Assembly (NCBI RefSeq): GCF_036924515.1
Contig: NZ_JAZHRR010000001.1
Span: 1,087,001-1,151,000 of the forward strand
Origin: Bradyrhizobium sp. AZCC 1610
GTDB taxonomy: Bacteria > Pseudomonadota > Alphaproteobacteria > Rhizobiales > Xanthobacteraceae
Reading direction: 5' to 3'
Length of the DNA: 64,000 nucleotides
Shown: one piece after another, positions 29,697 to 37,350 of the stretch
Layout of the letters: the number at the start of each line of letters is the position of its first letter
Position numbering within the stretch: position 1 is the first letter of the stretch
Program-made: the position numbers and the translations under genes
The notes under the pieces: model-generated
Seen by the model: only the letters and a program-made list of their open reading frames with translations
The model's database searches: none
What the model was told of the DNA's origin: nothing

Positions 29697-30586
29697 TCCG
29701 CCTGCTTTGCCGGCAAAACTTTCTCCGCCATCTCGCGGGTCCTGACAACCTCGACCAGAAGTTCGTCGAGCGGCGGAATGTTGTCATCGCGCTCGATCAT
29801 GGTCGAGACCCGGCCAAAGCGCTTCAGGGCTGCGGCATAGAGATCCCAGACATCCTCGCACACCGGATGGTCGTGGGTGTCGATGATATGGGTACCCATA
29901 TGGCTGTGGCCGGCCATGTGAAACTGCACCACGCGATCCGCCGGAATTCCATTGAGGAAGGTCATCGGATCGTAGCCGTGGTTGAAGGAGCTGACATAGA
30001 CGTTGTTGACGTCGAACAACAGCCAGCATCCGGAGCGTCGCGACAACTCGGACAGGAATTCCCATTCCGTCATTTCGGAATTGCTGAACTGGACGTAGGT
30101 CGAGACATTCTCGAGCACGATGGCGCGGTCGAGGAAGTCCTGCACCAGGTGGACGCGGCTGACGACGTGATCGAGCGCTTCCCTGGTGTAGGGGATCGGC
30201 AGGAGATCATGGAGGTTCTTGCCATGGACGCCGGTCCAGCAAAGATGGTCCGACACCCATTTCGGCTCGACGCGTCTGGCGAGGTCCTTCAGGGCTTGCA
30301 GATATTCGAAATTCGGCGGCGCGGTGGAGGCGATCGACATCGACACGCCGTGCATCACCACGGGATAGCGTTCGCAGATGCGATCGAGCGTGCGCAGCGG
30401 CTGGCCGCCGGGCAGCATGTAGTTTTCGCTGATGACCTCGAACCAGTCGATCGGTGGATTGCCGCTCAGGATTTCGTCGTAATGCTGGTGGCGCAGGCCG
30501 AGACCGAAGCCGAGGAAGGCCGGCTTGGCTGGACGGTCTGCAAGCGCGGCCGCCGAGGTCTTAGGCAATCTGCTCGCGACGTTCAT
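29693..30586 (-). CDS. bufB: MNIO-family (DUF692) RiPP-modifying enzyme, BufB-like
   Basis: Multinuclear non-heme iron oxidase; relatives convert cysteines of precursor peptides to oxazolone/thioamide (MbnB) or thiooxazole (bufferins). 297 residues from the ATG at 30586 (GGAGACG upstream). Candidate metal and active-site residues are visible: FEVISENYM (Glu54), VMHGVS (His79), VSDHLCW (Asp113, His114), VLENVS (Glu159), FDVNNVYVS (Asp192), QFHMAGHSHM (His223, His227), DTHDHPVCEDVW (Asp236, His238, His240) and IERDD (Glu265). It follows the two precursor genes and overlaps bufC by 4 bases. A hairpin at 30658-30681 separates it from the precursor gene. Confidence 0.92.
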   Translation of the reverse strand: MNVASRLPKTSAAALADRPAKPAFLGFGLGLRHQHYDEILSGNPPIDWFEVISENYMLPGGQPLRTLDRICERYPVVMHGVSMSIASTAPPNFEYLQALKDLARRVEPKWVSDHLCWTGVHGKNLHDLLPIPYTREALDHVVSRVHLVQDFLDRAIVLENVSTYVQFSNSEMTEWEFLSELSRRSGCWLLFDVNNVYVSSFNHGYDPMTFLNGIPADRVVQFHMAGHSHMGTHIIDTHDHPVCEDVWDLYAAALKRFGRVSTMIERDDNIPPLDELLVEVVRTREMAEKVLPAKQAE

Positions 30587-30657
30587 CTCGTCTCCGCTCG
30601 AACGGGTCAGCCAAACGAGGCGTGTCCCAAACTGTGCCGTCAACCTAGCATGGATAC

Positions 30658-30681
30658 GAGGCCCGGCCTACGCCGGGCCTC
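30658..30681 (-). terminator. Intercistronic hairpin between precursor copy 1 and the MNIO gene
   Basis: GAGGCCCGGC (30658-30667) pairs perfectly with GCCGGGCCTC (30672-30681), 10 bp with a 4-base loop. There is no U-run, so partial termination or 3'-end protection of a short precursor mRNA is likely. That would favour much more precursor than enzyme. Confidence 0.65.
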
Positions 30682-30694
30682 GATCGAACCGTCG

Positions 30695-30952
30695 TTAGGA
30701 CGGCATATACTTACCCTTGGCGGCGTCGCACTTCTCCTTGGTCATGGCCGAGAAGCCCTGGCCCTTGCAGGCGTTCTGGCCCTTGCAGGCATTTGCGCCG
30801 CCCTTGCATGCACTCTGGCCCTTGCAGGCATTTGCGCCGACGCACTTACCCTCGCCGGCAGCGTAGGTCACGGTCGACACGGTGGTGCCGGCCAGGAACA
30901 GAGTGGCAGCGGCGGCGGCCAGCGCGGCGCCGGACTTGGATGTTAGCTTCAT
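30695..30952 (-). CDS. Bufferin-like Cys-rich RiPP precursor, copy 1 (BufA2 type)
   Basis: 85 residues from the ATG at 30952 (GGAGGA nearby upstream). Residues 1-32 are a Sec signal peptide (MKLTSKSGAALAAAAATL, cleavage near TYA-AGE). The mature part has six cysteines at 37, 43, 49, 56, 62 and 75, set in ACKGQ/ACKGG repeats (NACKGQSACKGG, NACKGQNACKGQGF). This pattern matches the periplasmic bufferin metallophores, in which MNIO-modified cysteines bind copper. It lies directly before the MNIO gene, and has its own ECF-type promoter at 31034-31061. Copy 2 upstream has identical Cys spacing. Confidence 0.88.
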   Translation of the reverse strand: MKLTSKSGAALAAAAATLFLAGTTVSTVTYAAGEGKCVGANACKGQSACKGGANACKGQNACKGQGFSAMTKEKCDAAKGKYMPS

Positions 30953-31033
30953 GGGTATTCCTCCAAAAGAAGTGTGAGGGTGCATCGCCGGCAAGCAGCG
31001 ATAGTTCCTGCCGACAAACGGCACCCGGAGATG

Positions 31034-31061
31034 ATTACGCGATGGATCTGGCCTTGGTTAC
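31034..31061 (-). promoter_or_regulatory. ECF-sigma-type promoter of precursor copy 1
   Basis: On the minus strand GTAACC (31056-31061) is followed by exactly 16 bases and CGTAAT (31034-31039). From memory this is the architecture of promoters read by Caulobacter SigF and Bradyrhizobium EcfF-type sigma factors. It predicts a start about 75 bases before the ATG at 30952. The same element occurs before copy 2. Confidence 0.65.
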
Positions 31062-31101
31062 ACGCGGGCCGAATTTATTTCAGCCGCCGGGTCGAAGCAA
31101 C

Positions 31102-31128
31102 GAGGGCCCGACAGCGCGCCGGGCCCTC
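31102..31128 (-). terminator. Hairpin after precursor copy 2
   Basis: GAGGGCCCG (31102-31110) pairs with CGGGCCCTC (31120-31128), a perfect 9-bp stem with a 9-base loop, 22 bases after the copy 2 stop. No U-run follows. Its role parallels the hairpin at 30658. Confidence 0.6.
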
Positions 31129-31149
31129 CCTCGCACCTGATCCGATCGA

Positions 31150-31413
31150 TCAGCCCTTGACGAACTTGGCGCCCTTGGCGGCGCACTCCTTTTCGGAAGC
31201 CATCGAGAAGCCGGTGCCCTTGCAGGCGTTCTGGCCCTTGCAGGCATTGGCTCCGCCCTTGCAGGCGCTCTGGCCCTTGCAGGCGTTACCGGCCATGCAC
31301 TTGCCCGCGGCGGCGTTCGCTGATGTCGACACCGTCGACACCACCGAGCCGGCGAGGAACAGGGTGGCGGCGGCAGCGGCGAGCGTCGCACCGGATTTGG
31401 AATTCAACTTCAT
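31150..31413 (-). CDS. Bufferin-like Cys-rich RiPP precursor, copy 2 (BufA2 type)
   Basis: 87 residues from the ATG at 31413, with GGAGA just upstream. The signal peptide (MKLNSKSGATLAAAAATL, cleavage near ANA-AAG) is followed by six cysteines at 39, 45, 51, 58, 64 and 77: the same 6-6-7-6-13 spacing as copy 1. The NACKGQSACKGG and NACKGQNACKG blocks are the same in both, while heads and tails differ. Repeat DNA is almost identical between copies, pointing to recent duplication or gene conversion. It is the first gene of the operon and has an ECF-type promoter at 31579-31604. Confidence 0.88.
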   Translation of the reverse strand: MKLNSKSGATLAAAAATLFLAGSVVSTVSTSANAAAGKCMAGNACKGQSACKGGANACKGQNACKGTGFSMASEKECAAKGAKFVKG

Positions 31414-31794
31414 GACGATCTCCTCGATGATGATTGTTTGAAGACATGACGTGACGCCGTGATCATCCGATGATCGTTTGATCACGGACCCGCACGACGC
31501 AGGGAGTGGTGGATGCCAATCGGATCGCGGTGGCTTGACGTCAAGTCTCCGTGATCTGAGTGCTCATCCAGAACCAGCTACGGGGCATCAGTCGATTTGG
31601 TTACAGAGTTTCAAAAGAAAATTTTCTTTTTTTGGCGGTGAACATCCCGCTCATGTCTAACCCCGGCGTCGCGAGAGTATTCGTTTCGCGGCCGCAATGA
31701 TCGCCGCAGGCGCCGGCGGCTGAGAAAGCGCGTCGCTTCAACCGATTAGCTCGGATGCCGGTGGCATCGGTTTGCGTTGCACAATTCAGTTCAG
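31414..31794 (-). other. Long 5' region of the bufferin operon
   Basis: 381 bases without a gene. On the minus strand it holds the ECF-type promoter (31579-31604), then about 160 bases of 5' leader with a perfect 12-bp palindrome CTTGACGTCAAG at 31534-31545, and a GTGATCA...TGATCAC hairpin near 31458-31484. The part between 31605 and 31794 is AT-richer (AAAAGAAAATTTTCTTTTTTT around 31613-31633, itself palindromic). Confidence 0.5.
31579..31604 (-). promoter_or_regulatory. ECF-sigma-type promoter of precursor copy 2 and the operon
   Basis: On the minus strand GTAACC (31599-31604), 16 bases, then CGTAGC. It has the same hexamer and exact spacing as the element before copy 1. The start would lie about 160 bases before the ATG at 31413. 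Confidence 0.65.
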
Positions 31795-33579
31795 CTAACC
31801 CCGCACAGGTTTCAGCCTGGCCATCTGCGCAACGGTGGCCCGCAACTCCTCGGCATTGAAGGAGGGAAACGAGCAAATGCGGTTGCTGCAGGCGAACGCC
31901 GCGGGTTCGCCGAGGTCAGGATATTCGACGTCGGGGTTGGGTAATTTTCCCTCGCGCAGATCCAGCCACTCCAGGCGCTTGTAGCGGGCCGGCAGCGCGC
32001 GGGCCAGGGCATGCAAGGTTTTCGCGCGGGCATCGTCCTTGTGTCCGACGATTGTCATGTGGGTGGGCTCGATAGCGAGCTCTTCGTCGGCGAGCAAAAT
32101 GCCGGGCAGCGGACGCATCACCCCGGCCGAGGCGCTGATGAGATAGCGCATCGCGTGCGCGGCCTGCTCGCGATAGTTCTCGTTGCCGAAGTAGCGGTTG
32201 AGCAGGTTCATGAACCTTGCGACCTGCACCTGGTCGTCAATCAGCTTGGCGGGTTTTGCGAGCACGCCGGTCTTGCCTTCCGCGGTCTTCGAGGTCACGA
32301 AGCCGCCGGCCTCATCGCGGAAGGTCGCGACGAAATCGCCGGCCTTGGCGGCCGAGGTGAGCCAGTCGCGATTTCCCGTGGCGGCATAGAGATCGAGGAA
32401 GGCCTGACCCATCGAGAGCGTATCGCCCAGAAATGGTCCGCCGCGATCTTTCTCGCCGTGACGGAAGCCGCCATCCGGCAGTGCGCGGTTGTCGATCACC
32501 CATTTCGCCGCGCGTTCTGCGATCGCCAGCACTTTGGGATCGTTGGTGACGTTATAGAAAGCCGAAAGCCCCGAGATCGCCCAGCCATTTTCGCGCGCGT
32601 ATAAATTCTTGTCGATGCGCGGCATGCCTCGTTTGCGGCGCTCGCCGTCCGGCAGCGCGTAGTATTTGTGCCCGTCGGTATCGTGATCGAGATCGGCGTC
32701 CTGGCTGACATAGAACGCGCCGTCGGGGCTCGTCAGAAAATTCGCGAGATAGCGTTCGATGTTGCGTGCAGCGGCAAGATATTTTGGATCCTTCCACAGC
32801 GCATAGGCCTGACTGTACTGCCGGAGATATTGCGCCTGGAACGACATGATCTTTTCGAAATGCGCGCGGGTCCAGGAGCCGCCTTCGGAATACTGGTACA
32901 CGCCGCCCCACACCGGATCGATCAGCGCGACAGCGGCATCCAAAGTCTGCCGGGCGCGCTTGATCGCCATGGCATCGCCGGCCTCGGCGCGCGTGATCGC
33001 AAGATCCATGCTGTCGGCGTCGATGTATTTCTGGTTCTCGCCCCAACCGCCGAGTTTTTCCTCGTAGGATTCGTCGACATTCCTGGTCAATGCGGCGCGC
33101 CGTTCCTTGTCGAGGAAGGCGGAGGTCGTCGGCTTTACCTCAAAGGCTTCGCCGACCGACGGTCCCGGCGAAGGATCGTCGATGATGGCCTTGAGCAGCG
33201 CCTGCATCCGTTCCGGCTCGATATATCCCCTGATCTTGGCGATCTCGGTGCCGTCGGGGCCGAACACGATGGTCGCCGGCCAGCCCCAGTCGCCATAGCG
33301 GCTCGACAGATCGGGGTTGGCGTCCTGATCGACCCGCACCGGCAGATATTTCGCGGCCAGCAATTCCCTGACCTCGGGATTGGCGTAGGTCGTCTTCTCC
33401 ATGACGTGGCACCAGTGGCACCACACCGCCTCGAGATCGAGAATGACGAAGCGCTGCTCGGCCTGCGCGCGGGTGAACAGGTCGTCGCTCCATTCGCTCC
33501 ATTTGGGCCCGTCTGAAGCAAACGACGGCGATGCGGCAAGCGCGGCGAGGGCGAAGGCGGCAAGGCGGACGAGTTTCAT
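31795..33579 (-). CDS. Exported thioredoxin-domain protein (DUF255 / YyaL-SSP411-like)
   Basis: 594 residues from the ATG at 33579 (GGGAG upstream). Signal peptide 1-22 (SFA-SDG), so periplasmic. The N-terminal domain (about 25-150) is thioredoxin-like with Cys54-His-Trp-Cys57 and the cis-Pro segment GWPATIVFGPDG. The remaining 430 residues form an alpha-helical toroid of the glycoside hydrolase/SSP411 kind (GGVYQYSEGGSWTRAHFEKIMSFQAQY, NENYREQAAHAM). It should act as a thiol-disulfide enzyme; CcdA, encoded two genes upstream, could reduce it. It is collinear with the bufferin genes, whose products are Cys-rich. Confidence 0.88.
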   Translation of the reverse strand: MKLVRLAAFALAALAASPSFASDGPKWSEWSDDLFTRAQAEQRFVILDLEAVWCHWCHVMEKTTYANPEVRELLAAKYLPVRVDQDANPDLSSRYGDWGWPATIVFGPDGTEIAKIRGYIEPERMQALLKAIIDDPSPGPSVGEAFEVKPTTSAFLDKERRAALTRNVDESYEEKLGGWGENQKYIDADSMDLAITRAEAGDAMAIKRARQTLDAAVALIDPVWGGVYQYSEGGSWTRAHFEKIMSFQAQYLRQYSQAYALWKDPKYLAAARNIERYLANFLTSPDGAFYVSQDADLDHDTDGHKYYALPDGERRKRGMPRIDKNLYARENGWAISGLSAFYNVTNDPKVLAIAERAAKWVIDNRALPDGGFRHGEKDRGGPFLGDTLSMGQAFLDLYAATGNRDWLTSAAKAGDFVATFRDEAGGFVTSKTAEGKTGVLAKPAKLIDDQVQVARFMNLLNRYFGNENYREQAAHAMRYLISASAGVMRPLPGILLADEELAIEPTHMTIVGHKDDARAKTLHALARALPARYKRLEWLDLREGKLPNPDVEYPDLGEPAAFACSNRICSFPSFNAEELRATVAQMARLKPVRG

Positions 33580-33668
33580 GGCGGCTCCCGGAAGCGCTGG
33601 CGTTTCGACAGCTACGGGCGCGGCAAAATCCGGGCTCAGCTTTTCGGCGATGTCACGGGATTGTGAGA

Positions 33669-34133
33669 TCAGGTCGACTTCTCGCGATGCCCGGTCGCAT
33701 TCACCAGCAGCCGGTCCAGCGACGCCGCGCCGGGGCCGGCGATCGCGAGCCACATGAAGCCCGCGAAGTAGGCCGCCTCCTCGAAGCCGAGCAGCGTTTC
33801 CAGTGAATCGACGTCGCTCCATTTCGCCGCCTTGATGGCAACGACCATGACCACCGCCAGCATCGCGGCCGGAATTCGCGTGAACAGGCCGAGGATCAGC
33901 ATGGCGCCGCCGAAGAATTCGACGCCGGATACGAAAGGGGTGAGGATGTTCGGGAATGGAATGCCCCACCCGACAAAGTTCTCGGTTACCTGCTCGAGAT
34001 GGGTCAGCTTGCCCCAGCCGGACAGCATGAAGGTGTAGCCGACGATGACCCGCATGATCAGCGGCCCGGCCCAGGAAAAATACGATGCGATCTGCGCGGG
34101 CAGCAGGATGAGCAGATTGACGATGAAATACAT
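33669..34133 (-). CDS. DoxX-family membrane protein
   Basis: 154 residues with four membrane helices. RVIVGYTFMLSGWGKLTHLEQ and GIPFPNILTPFVSGVEFFGGAMLILGLFTR are the typical first and second repeats of DoxX. DoxX proteins are quinone-linked inner-membrane redox subunits. From memory, a DoxX gene accompanies the DUF692/DUF2063 genes in the gig cluster of Cupriavidus and in bufferin clusters, so its presence near the precursors fits a working partnership, here with one gene in between. Confidence 0.88.
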   Translation of the reverse strand: MYFIVNLLILLPAQIASYFSWAGPLIMRVIVGYTFMLSGWGKLTHLEQVTENFVGWGIPFPNILTPFVSGVEFFGGAMLILGLFTRIPAAMLAVVMVVAIKAAKWSDVDSLETLLGFEEAAYFAGFMWLAIAGPGAASLDRLLVNATGHREKST

Positions 34134-34278
34134 GCAAAGCCCCCTTTAAATATTTGGCGACGCGAGACCGCGACCTGCGACTTCCTTCAATCCGGTTCGC
34201 GCAAAAAGCCACGGCCGCGATCGCGGCGATCTGGTCCTCACAGGAATTTCGAAATGGCTGGCCCGCTTGTTACGGGGC

Positions 34279-35010
34279 CTAACCGAAATTTTGAAGTGCG
34301 GGGAAAGTCTCCAGCAGCCAGATGCTGATGCTGGTGACGGAGCCGGTCAGGAAGCCGATGCCTGTGATTACCATCAGGATGCCCATGGCGTGCTCGACCT
34401 TGCTCAAATGCCGCTTCATCCGCGCGAACAGCGAGGAGAACTGCTCGACCATGAAGGCTGCCAGCAGGAACGGGATTCCGAGCCCGGCGGAATAGACCGC
34501 GAGCAGCCCGGCGCCCTTGGTGACGGTAGCCTCAGCCGCCGCAATCGACAGGATCGCCGCCAGAATCGGGCCGATGCAGGGGGTCCAGCCGAAGGCGAAG
34601 GCGAGCCCCATGGCATAGGCGCCCCACAGGCCGACCGGCTTCGGCATCGGCATCCGGCCCTCGCGCATCAACAGCCCGATCCGGGTCAGGCCGAGGAAAT
34701 GCAGGCCCATGATGATGATCACGATGCCGGCCAGGATCGAGAGCTCTGCCGACCAGGCGCGGATCAGGCCGCCGATCAGGGAGGCGCTGGCGCCGAGCGC
34801 TACAAAGACGGTGGAGAATCCGAGCACGAACATCAGCGCCGAAGCCATCACCGCGCGCTTGGAGGTCTGCGTCGGTCCGTCATTGGCGACATGCTCGATG
34901 GTCGCGCCGGTGAGATAGATCAGATAAGGCGGCACCAGCGGCAGCACGCAGGGCGACAGGAAGCTGACGAGACCGGCAATCAGGGCCGCCGGGATGGAAA
35001 CATCGTGCAT
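34279..35010 (-). CDS. ccdA: Cytochrome c biogenesis / thiol-reduction membrane protein CcdA
   Basis: 243 residues from the ATG at 35010, with AAGG upstream; six membrane helices. The two redox cysteines are in SFLSPCVLPLVPPYL (Cys21) and FGWTPCIGPIL (Cys145). CcdA carries electrons from cytoplasmic thioredoxin across the membrane to periplasmic thiol proteins. It is the first of nine minus-strand genes that lead into the bufferin operon and could reduce the CHWC protein encoded downstream. Confidence 0.93.
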   Translation of the reverse strand: MHDVSIPAALIAGLVSFLSPCVLPLVPPYLIYLTGATIEHVANDGPTQTSKRAVMASALMFVLGFSTVFVALGASASLIGGLIRAWSAELSILAGIVIIIMGLHFLGLTRIGLLMREGRMPMPKPVGLWGAYAMGLAFAFGWTPCIGPILAAILSIAAAEATVTKGAGLLAVYSAGLGIPFLLAAFMVEQFSSLFARMKRHLSKVEHAMGILMVITGIGFLTGSVTSISIWLLETFPALQNFG

Positions 35011-35212
35011 TGCATGACCTTCGAGAATTGCCACAAGGCATAGCGCCGTCCTGGCTTGTACGGAACAGACAATCGATAAGTTTCGTCGCCATTACGGCTC
35101 AACTGCGGTCACAGAGCCGTGTCCGGGACGCCGAAATGGCCTCGCGGCTGAAACAGACGCTGCTATGGTCGCGTAAAGCCCATAAGCGTCCCCCGCAAAA
35201 CAGGATCCCTGC

Positions 35213-37249
35213 ATGCGCCTCGGCATCCGCACCGCCATTTCCGCCCTCGTGCTGACGTCCATCGTCGTCAGCGCCGTCGGCGTGCACTTGCTGTGGTGGC
35301 GCACCGCCCATCAGGTCAGCCAGACGCTGGCCAACACCATCAATGACCAGATCGTATCCGCGGTCGGCGACGAACTACAGTCGGTCACGACGGAGGCACG
35401 GTCGTCCATGTTGGCGGTGCGGACGCTGCTGGCCGAGAAAGTGTTCGAGCCGCGCGATACCAGGAAACGCGAAGTCGTTTTCCGGTCGCAATTGTTGTCG
35501 CAGCCGACCATCTCCTGGGTGGCGTTCGGATGGCCCGATGGATCGTTCTTTGCTGGGCACAAGGCCGGCGATGGCGTCATCGAAATGCTGGAGATCACCC
35601 CGGATCGCAAGATGCGTACCGACCGGTATGAATTCGTCGGCAACGATCTTCAGCTCAAGAAAAGCCATGTCGAGGACACAAAATATTCCGTCACCGATCA
35701 GGAATGGTTTCGCACCGCCATCGAAACCAACGACGAACTCTGGGCGACCTTCACGACGCATCCCAAGGGCGAGCGGCTGGCGGCCGCCTTCGCGGCTCCG
35801 ATCGATATCGACCAGAAGCCCGCCGGCGTCATCGCCATCATCATCGAACTGACGCGGGTGTCGAATTTCCTGTCGCAGCTCACGGTCGGAAAATCGGCCG
35901 GTGCCTTCATCCTCGAACGGAACGGCAAGGTGGTCGCCGCCCCCGATCCGAATGCCAACGAGGCAGTGGCGCTGAAAACCGATCATCCGCTGTTTCCCAT
36001 CGCGGTCGAGGCGATCCGGAACGCCAGCGCGTACGAACCGGGCGAGGGGCAGCCGTTCAATACGAAGGTGACGCGCGACGGCAAGGCCTATCAGGCGGTG
36101 CTGACGCCGATTTCGTTTCCGGGCTGGTCGCTGGTGACGGTGGTGCCGGAATCGGAATTTCTCGGCCCGGTGCAGATGACGATCCGGAATTTGCTGATCG
36201 GGCTCGCGGTGTTGATCGTTTTCGCGGGACTTTTGTCGGCATGGCTCGCGCAGCGCCTGATCGCCGCGCCGCTGATCAAGGTGGTCAACGAGATCAGGCA
36301 TGTCGAGCGTTTTGACCTCGACAAGGTGCAGCGGCATCCGTCTCGATTGACCGAGATCGGGAATCTCTCCGGCGCGATCGGCGACATGGCGCAGGGGCTT
36401 GCGGCGTTCCGGAAATACATTCCGGCCGACCTGGTGAAGCGGCTGATCAGCGACGGCAACGGCGCGCGCCTTGGCGGCGCGGTCCGGCCGATGAGCGTGA
36501 TGTTCATCGATCTCGCCGGCTTCACCGGCATGTCGGAGCGGCTCGGCGACCGAATCATTCCGCTGCTGTCGCGTTATTTCGACAGCGTCTCGGCGGAAAT
36601 TCAGCGCCACAATGGCACCATCGACAAATTCATCGGCGATGCCGTGATGGCGTTCTGGGGCGCGCCGTCGCCCAATCCGGATCATGCCGTCGATTGCTGC
36701 CGGGCGGCCCTGGCGTGCCGGCGCGCGGTGGAGGAGGGGGGTCTCGTCGACGACCACGGCGAGAGCGTCAAGATTCGCATCGGCATCAATTCCGGCGACA
36801 TGCTGGTCGGCAATATCGGATCGGAAGTGCGGCTGAACTACACCGTGATCGGCGACGCCGTGAACATTGCAAGCCGGCTGGAGAGCACCAACAAGGCGTA
36901 CGGCTCCACGATCATCATCGGCCCCGAAACGCGCCGGCTGGCGGGGAAAAGCATCGTGGTTCGCGAACTCGACCGGCTGGCGGTCTATGGCCGCGCCGGC
37001 GGACTGCAGATCTATGAATTGCTTGGTATGGCCGACGAGTTCGGCGCACCCGCCTGGGTGGCTTCGTATGAATCCGGCCTGGGCGCCTTCCGCGCGCGTG
37101 ATTTCAAGGCAGCGATCGCTGCGTTCGAGATCGTGCTGAAAATTCGTGACGATGCAGCGTCATCGGCGATGATCGAACGCTGCCGGCAGCAGCTCGAGAA
37201 TCCCGCCGGCGAAGATTGGGACGGCACGACGGTCGCACGATCCAAGTAG
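35213..37249 (+). CDS. Class III adenylate/guanylate cyclase with periplasmic Cache sensor and HAMP
   Basis: 678 residues. A first membrane helix (RTAISALVLTSIVVSAVGVHLL) is followed by a large periplasmic sensor domain (about 35-320, dCache-like: FGWPDGSFFAGHKAGDG, DQEWFRTAIETNDELWATF), a second helix (NLLIGLAVLIVFAGLLSAWLA), a HAMP linker (LIAAPLIKVVNEIRHVERFDLD) and the cyclase domain from about residue 410. Catalytic parts visible: FIDLAGFTGMSERLG (metal Asp), IGDAVMAFWGAP (second Asp), RIGINSGDMLVGNIGS and NYTVIGDAVNIASRLES. It makes cAMP or cGMP in response to an external ligand. Monocistronic. Confidence 0.92.
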   Translation: MRLGIRTAISALVLTSIVVSAVGVHLLWWRTAHQVSQTLANTINDQIVSAVGDELQSVTTEARSSMLAVRTLLAEKVFEPRDTRKREVVFRSQLLSQPTISWVAFGWPDGSFFAGHKAGDGVIEMLEITPDRKMRTDRYEFVGNDLQLKKSHVEDTKYSVTDQEWFRTAIETNDELWATFTTHPKGERLAAAFAAPIDIDQKPAGVIAIIIELTRVSNFLSQLTVGKSAGAFILERNGKVVAAPDPNANEAVALKTDHPLFPIAVEAIRNASAYEPGEGQPFNTKVTRDGKAYQAVLTPISFPGWSLVTVVPESEFLGPVQMTIRNLLIGLAVLIVFAGLLSAWLAQRLIAAPLIKVVNEIRHVERFDLDKVQRHPSRLTEIGNLSGAIGDMAQGLAAFRKYIPADLVKRLISDGNGARLGGAVRPMSVMFIDLAGFTGMSERLGDRIIPLLSRYFDSVSAEIQRHNGTIDKFIGDAVMAFWGAPSPNPDHAVDCCRAALACRRAVEEGGLVDDHGESVKIRIGINSGDMLVGNIGSEVRLNYTVIGDAVNIASRLESTNKAYGSTIIIGPETRRLAGKSIVVRELDRLAVYGRAGGLQIYELLGMADEFGAPAWVASYESGLGAFRARDFKAAIAAFEIVLKIRDDAASSAMIERCRQQLENPAGEDWDGTTVARSK

Positions 37250-37350
37250 CCGACGCGGCCGCCGCAGCCTTGCGCGAGGCGGCGGCTTTGCCATAGATGT
37301 GCCGGCCGTGACGTCACATGTCATGGCTATCGACAGGGAAACCGCCAGCA

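Noticed and set aside
30745..31320. CRISPR-like or tandem DNA repeat of CTTGCAGGCGTTCTGGCC units
   Set aside because: The units are in-frame codons for ACKGQ repeats in two precursor genes; no spacers.
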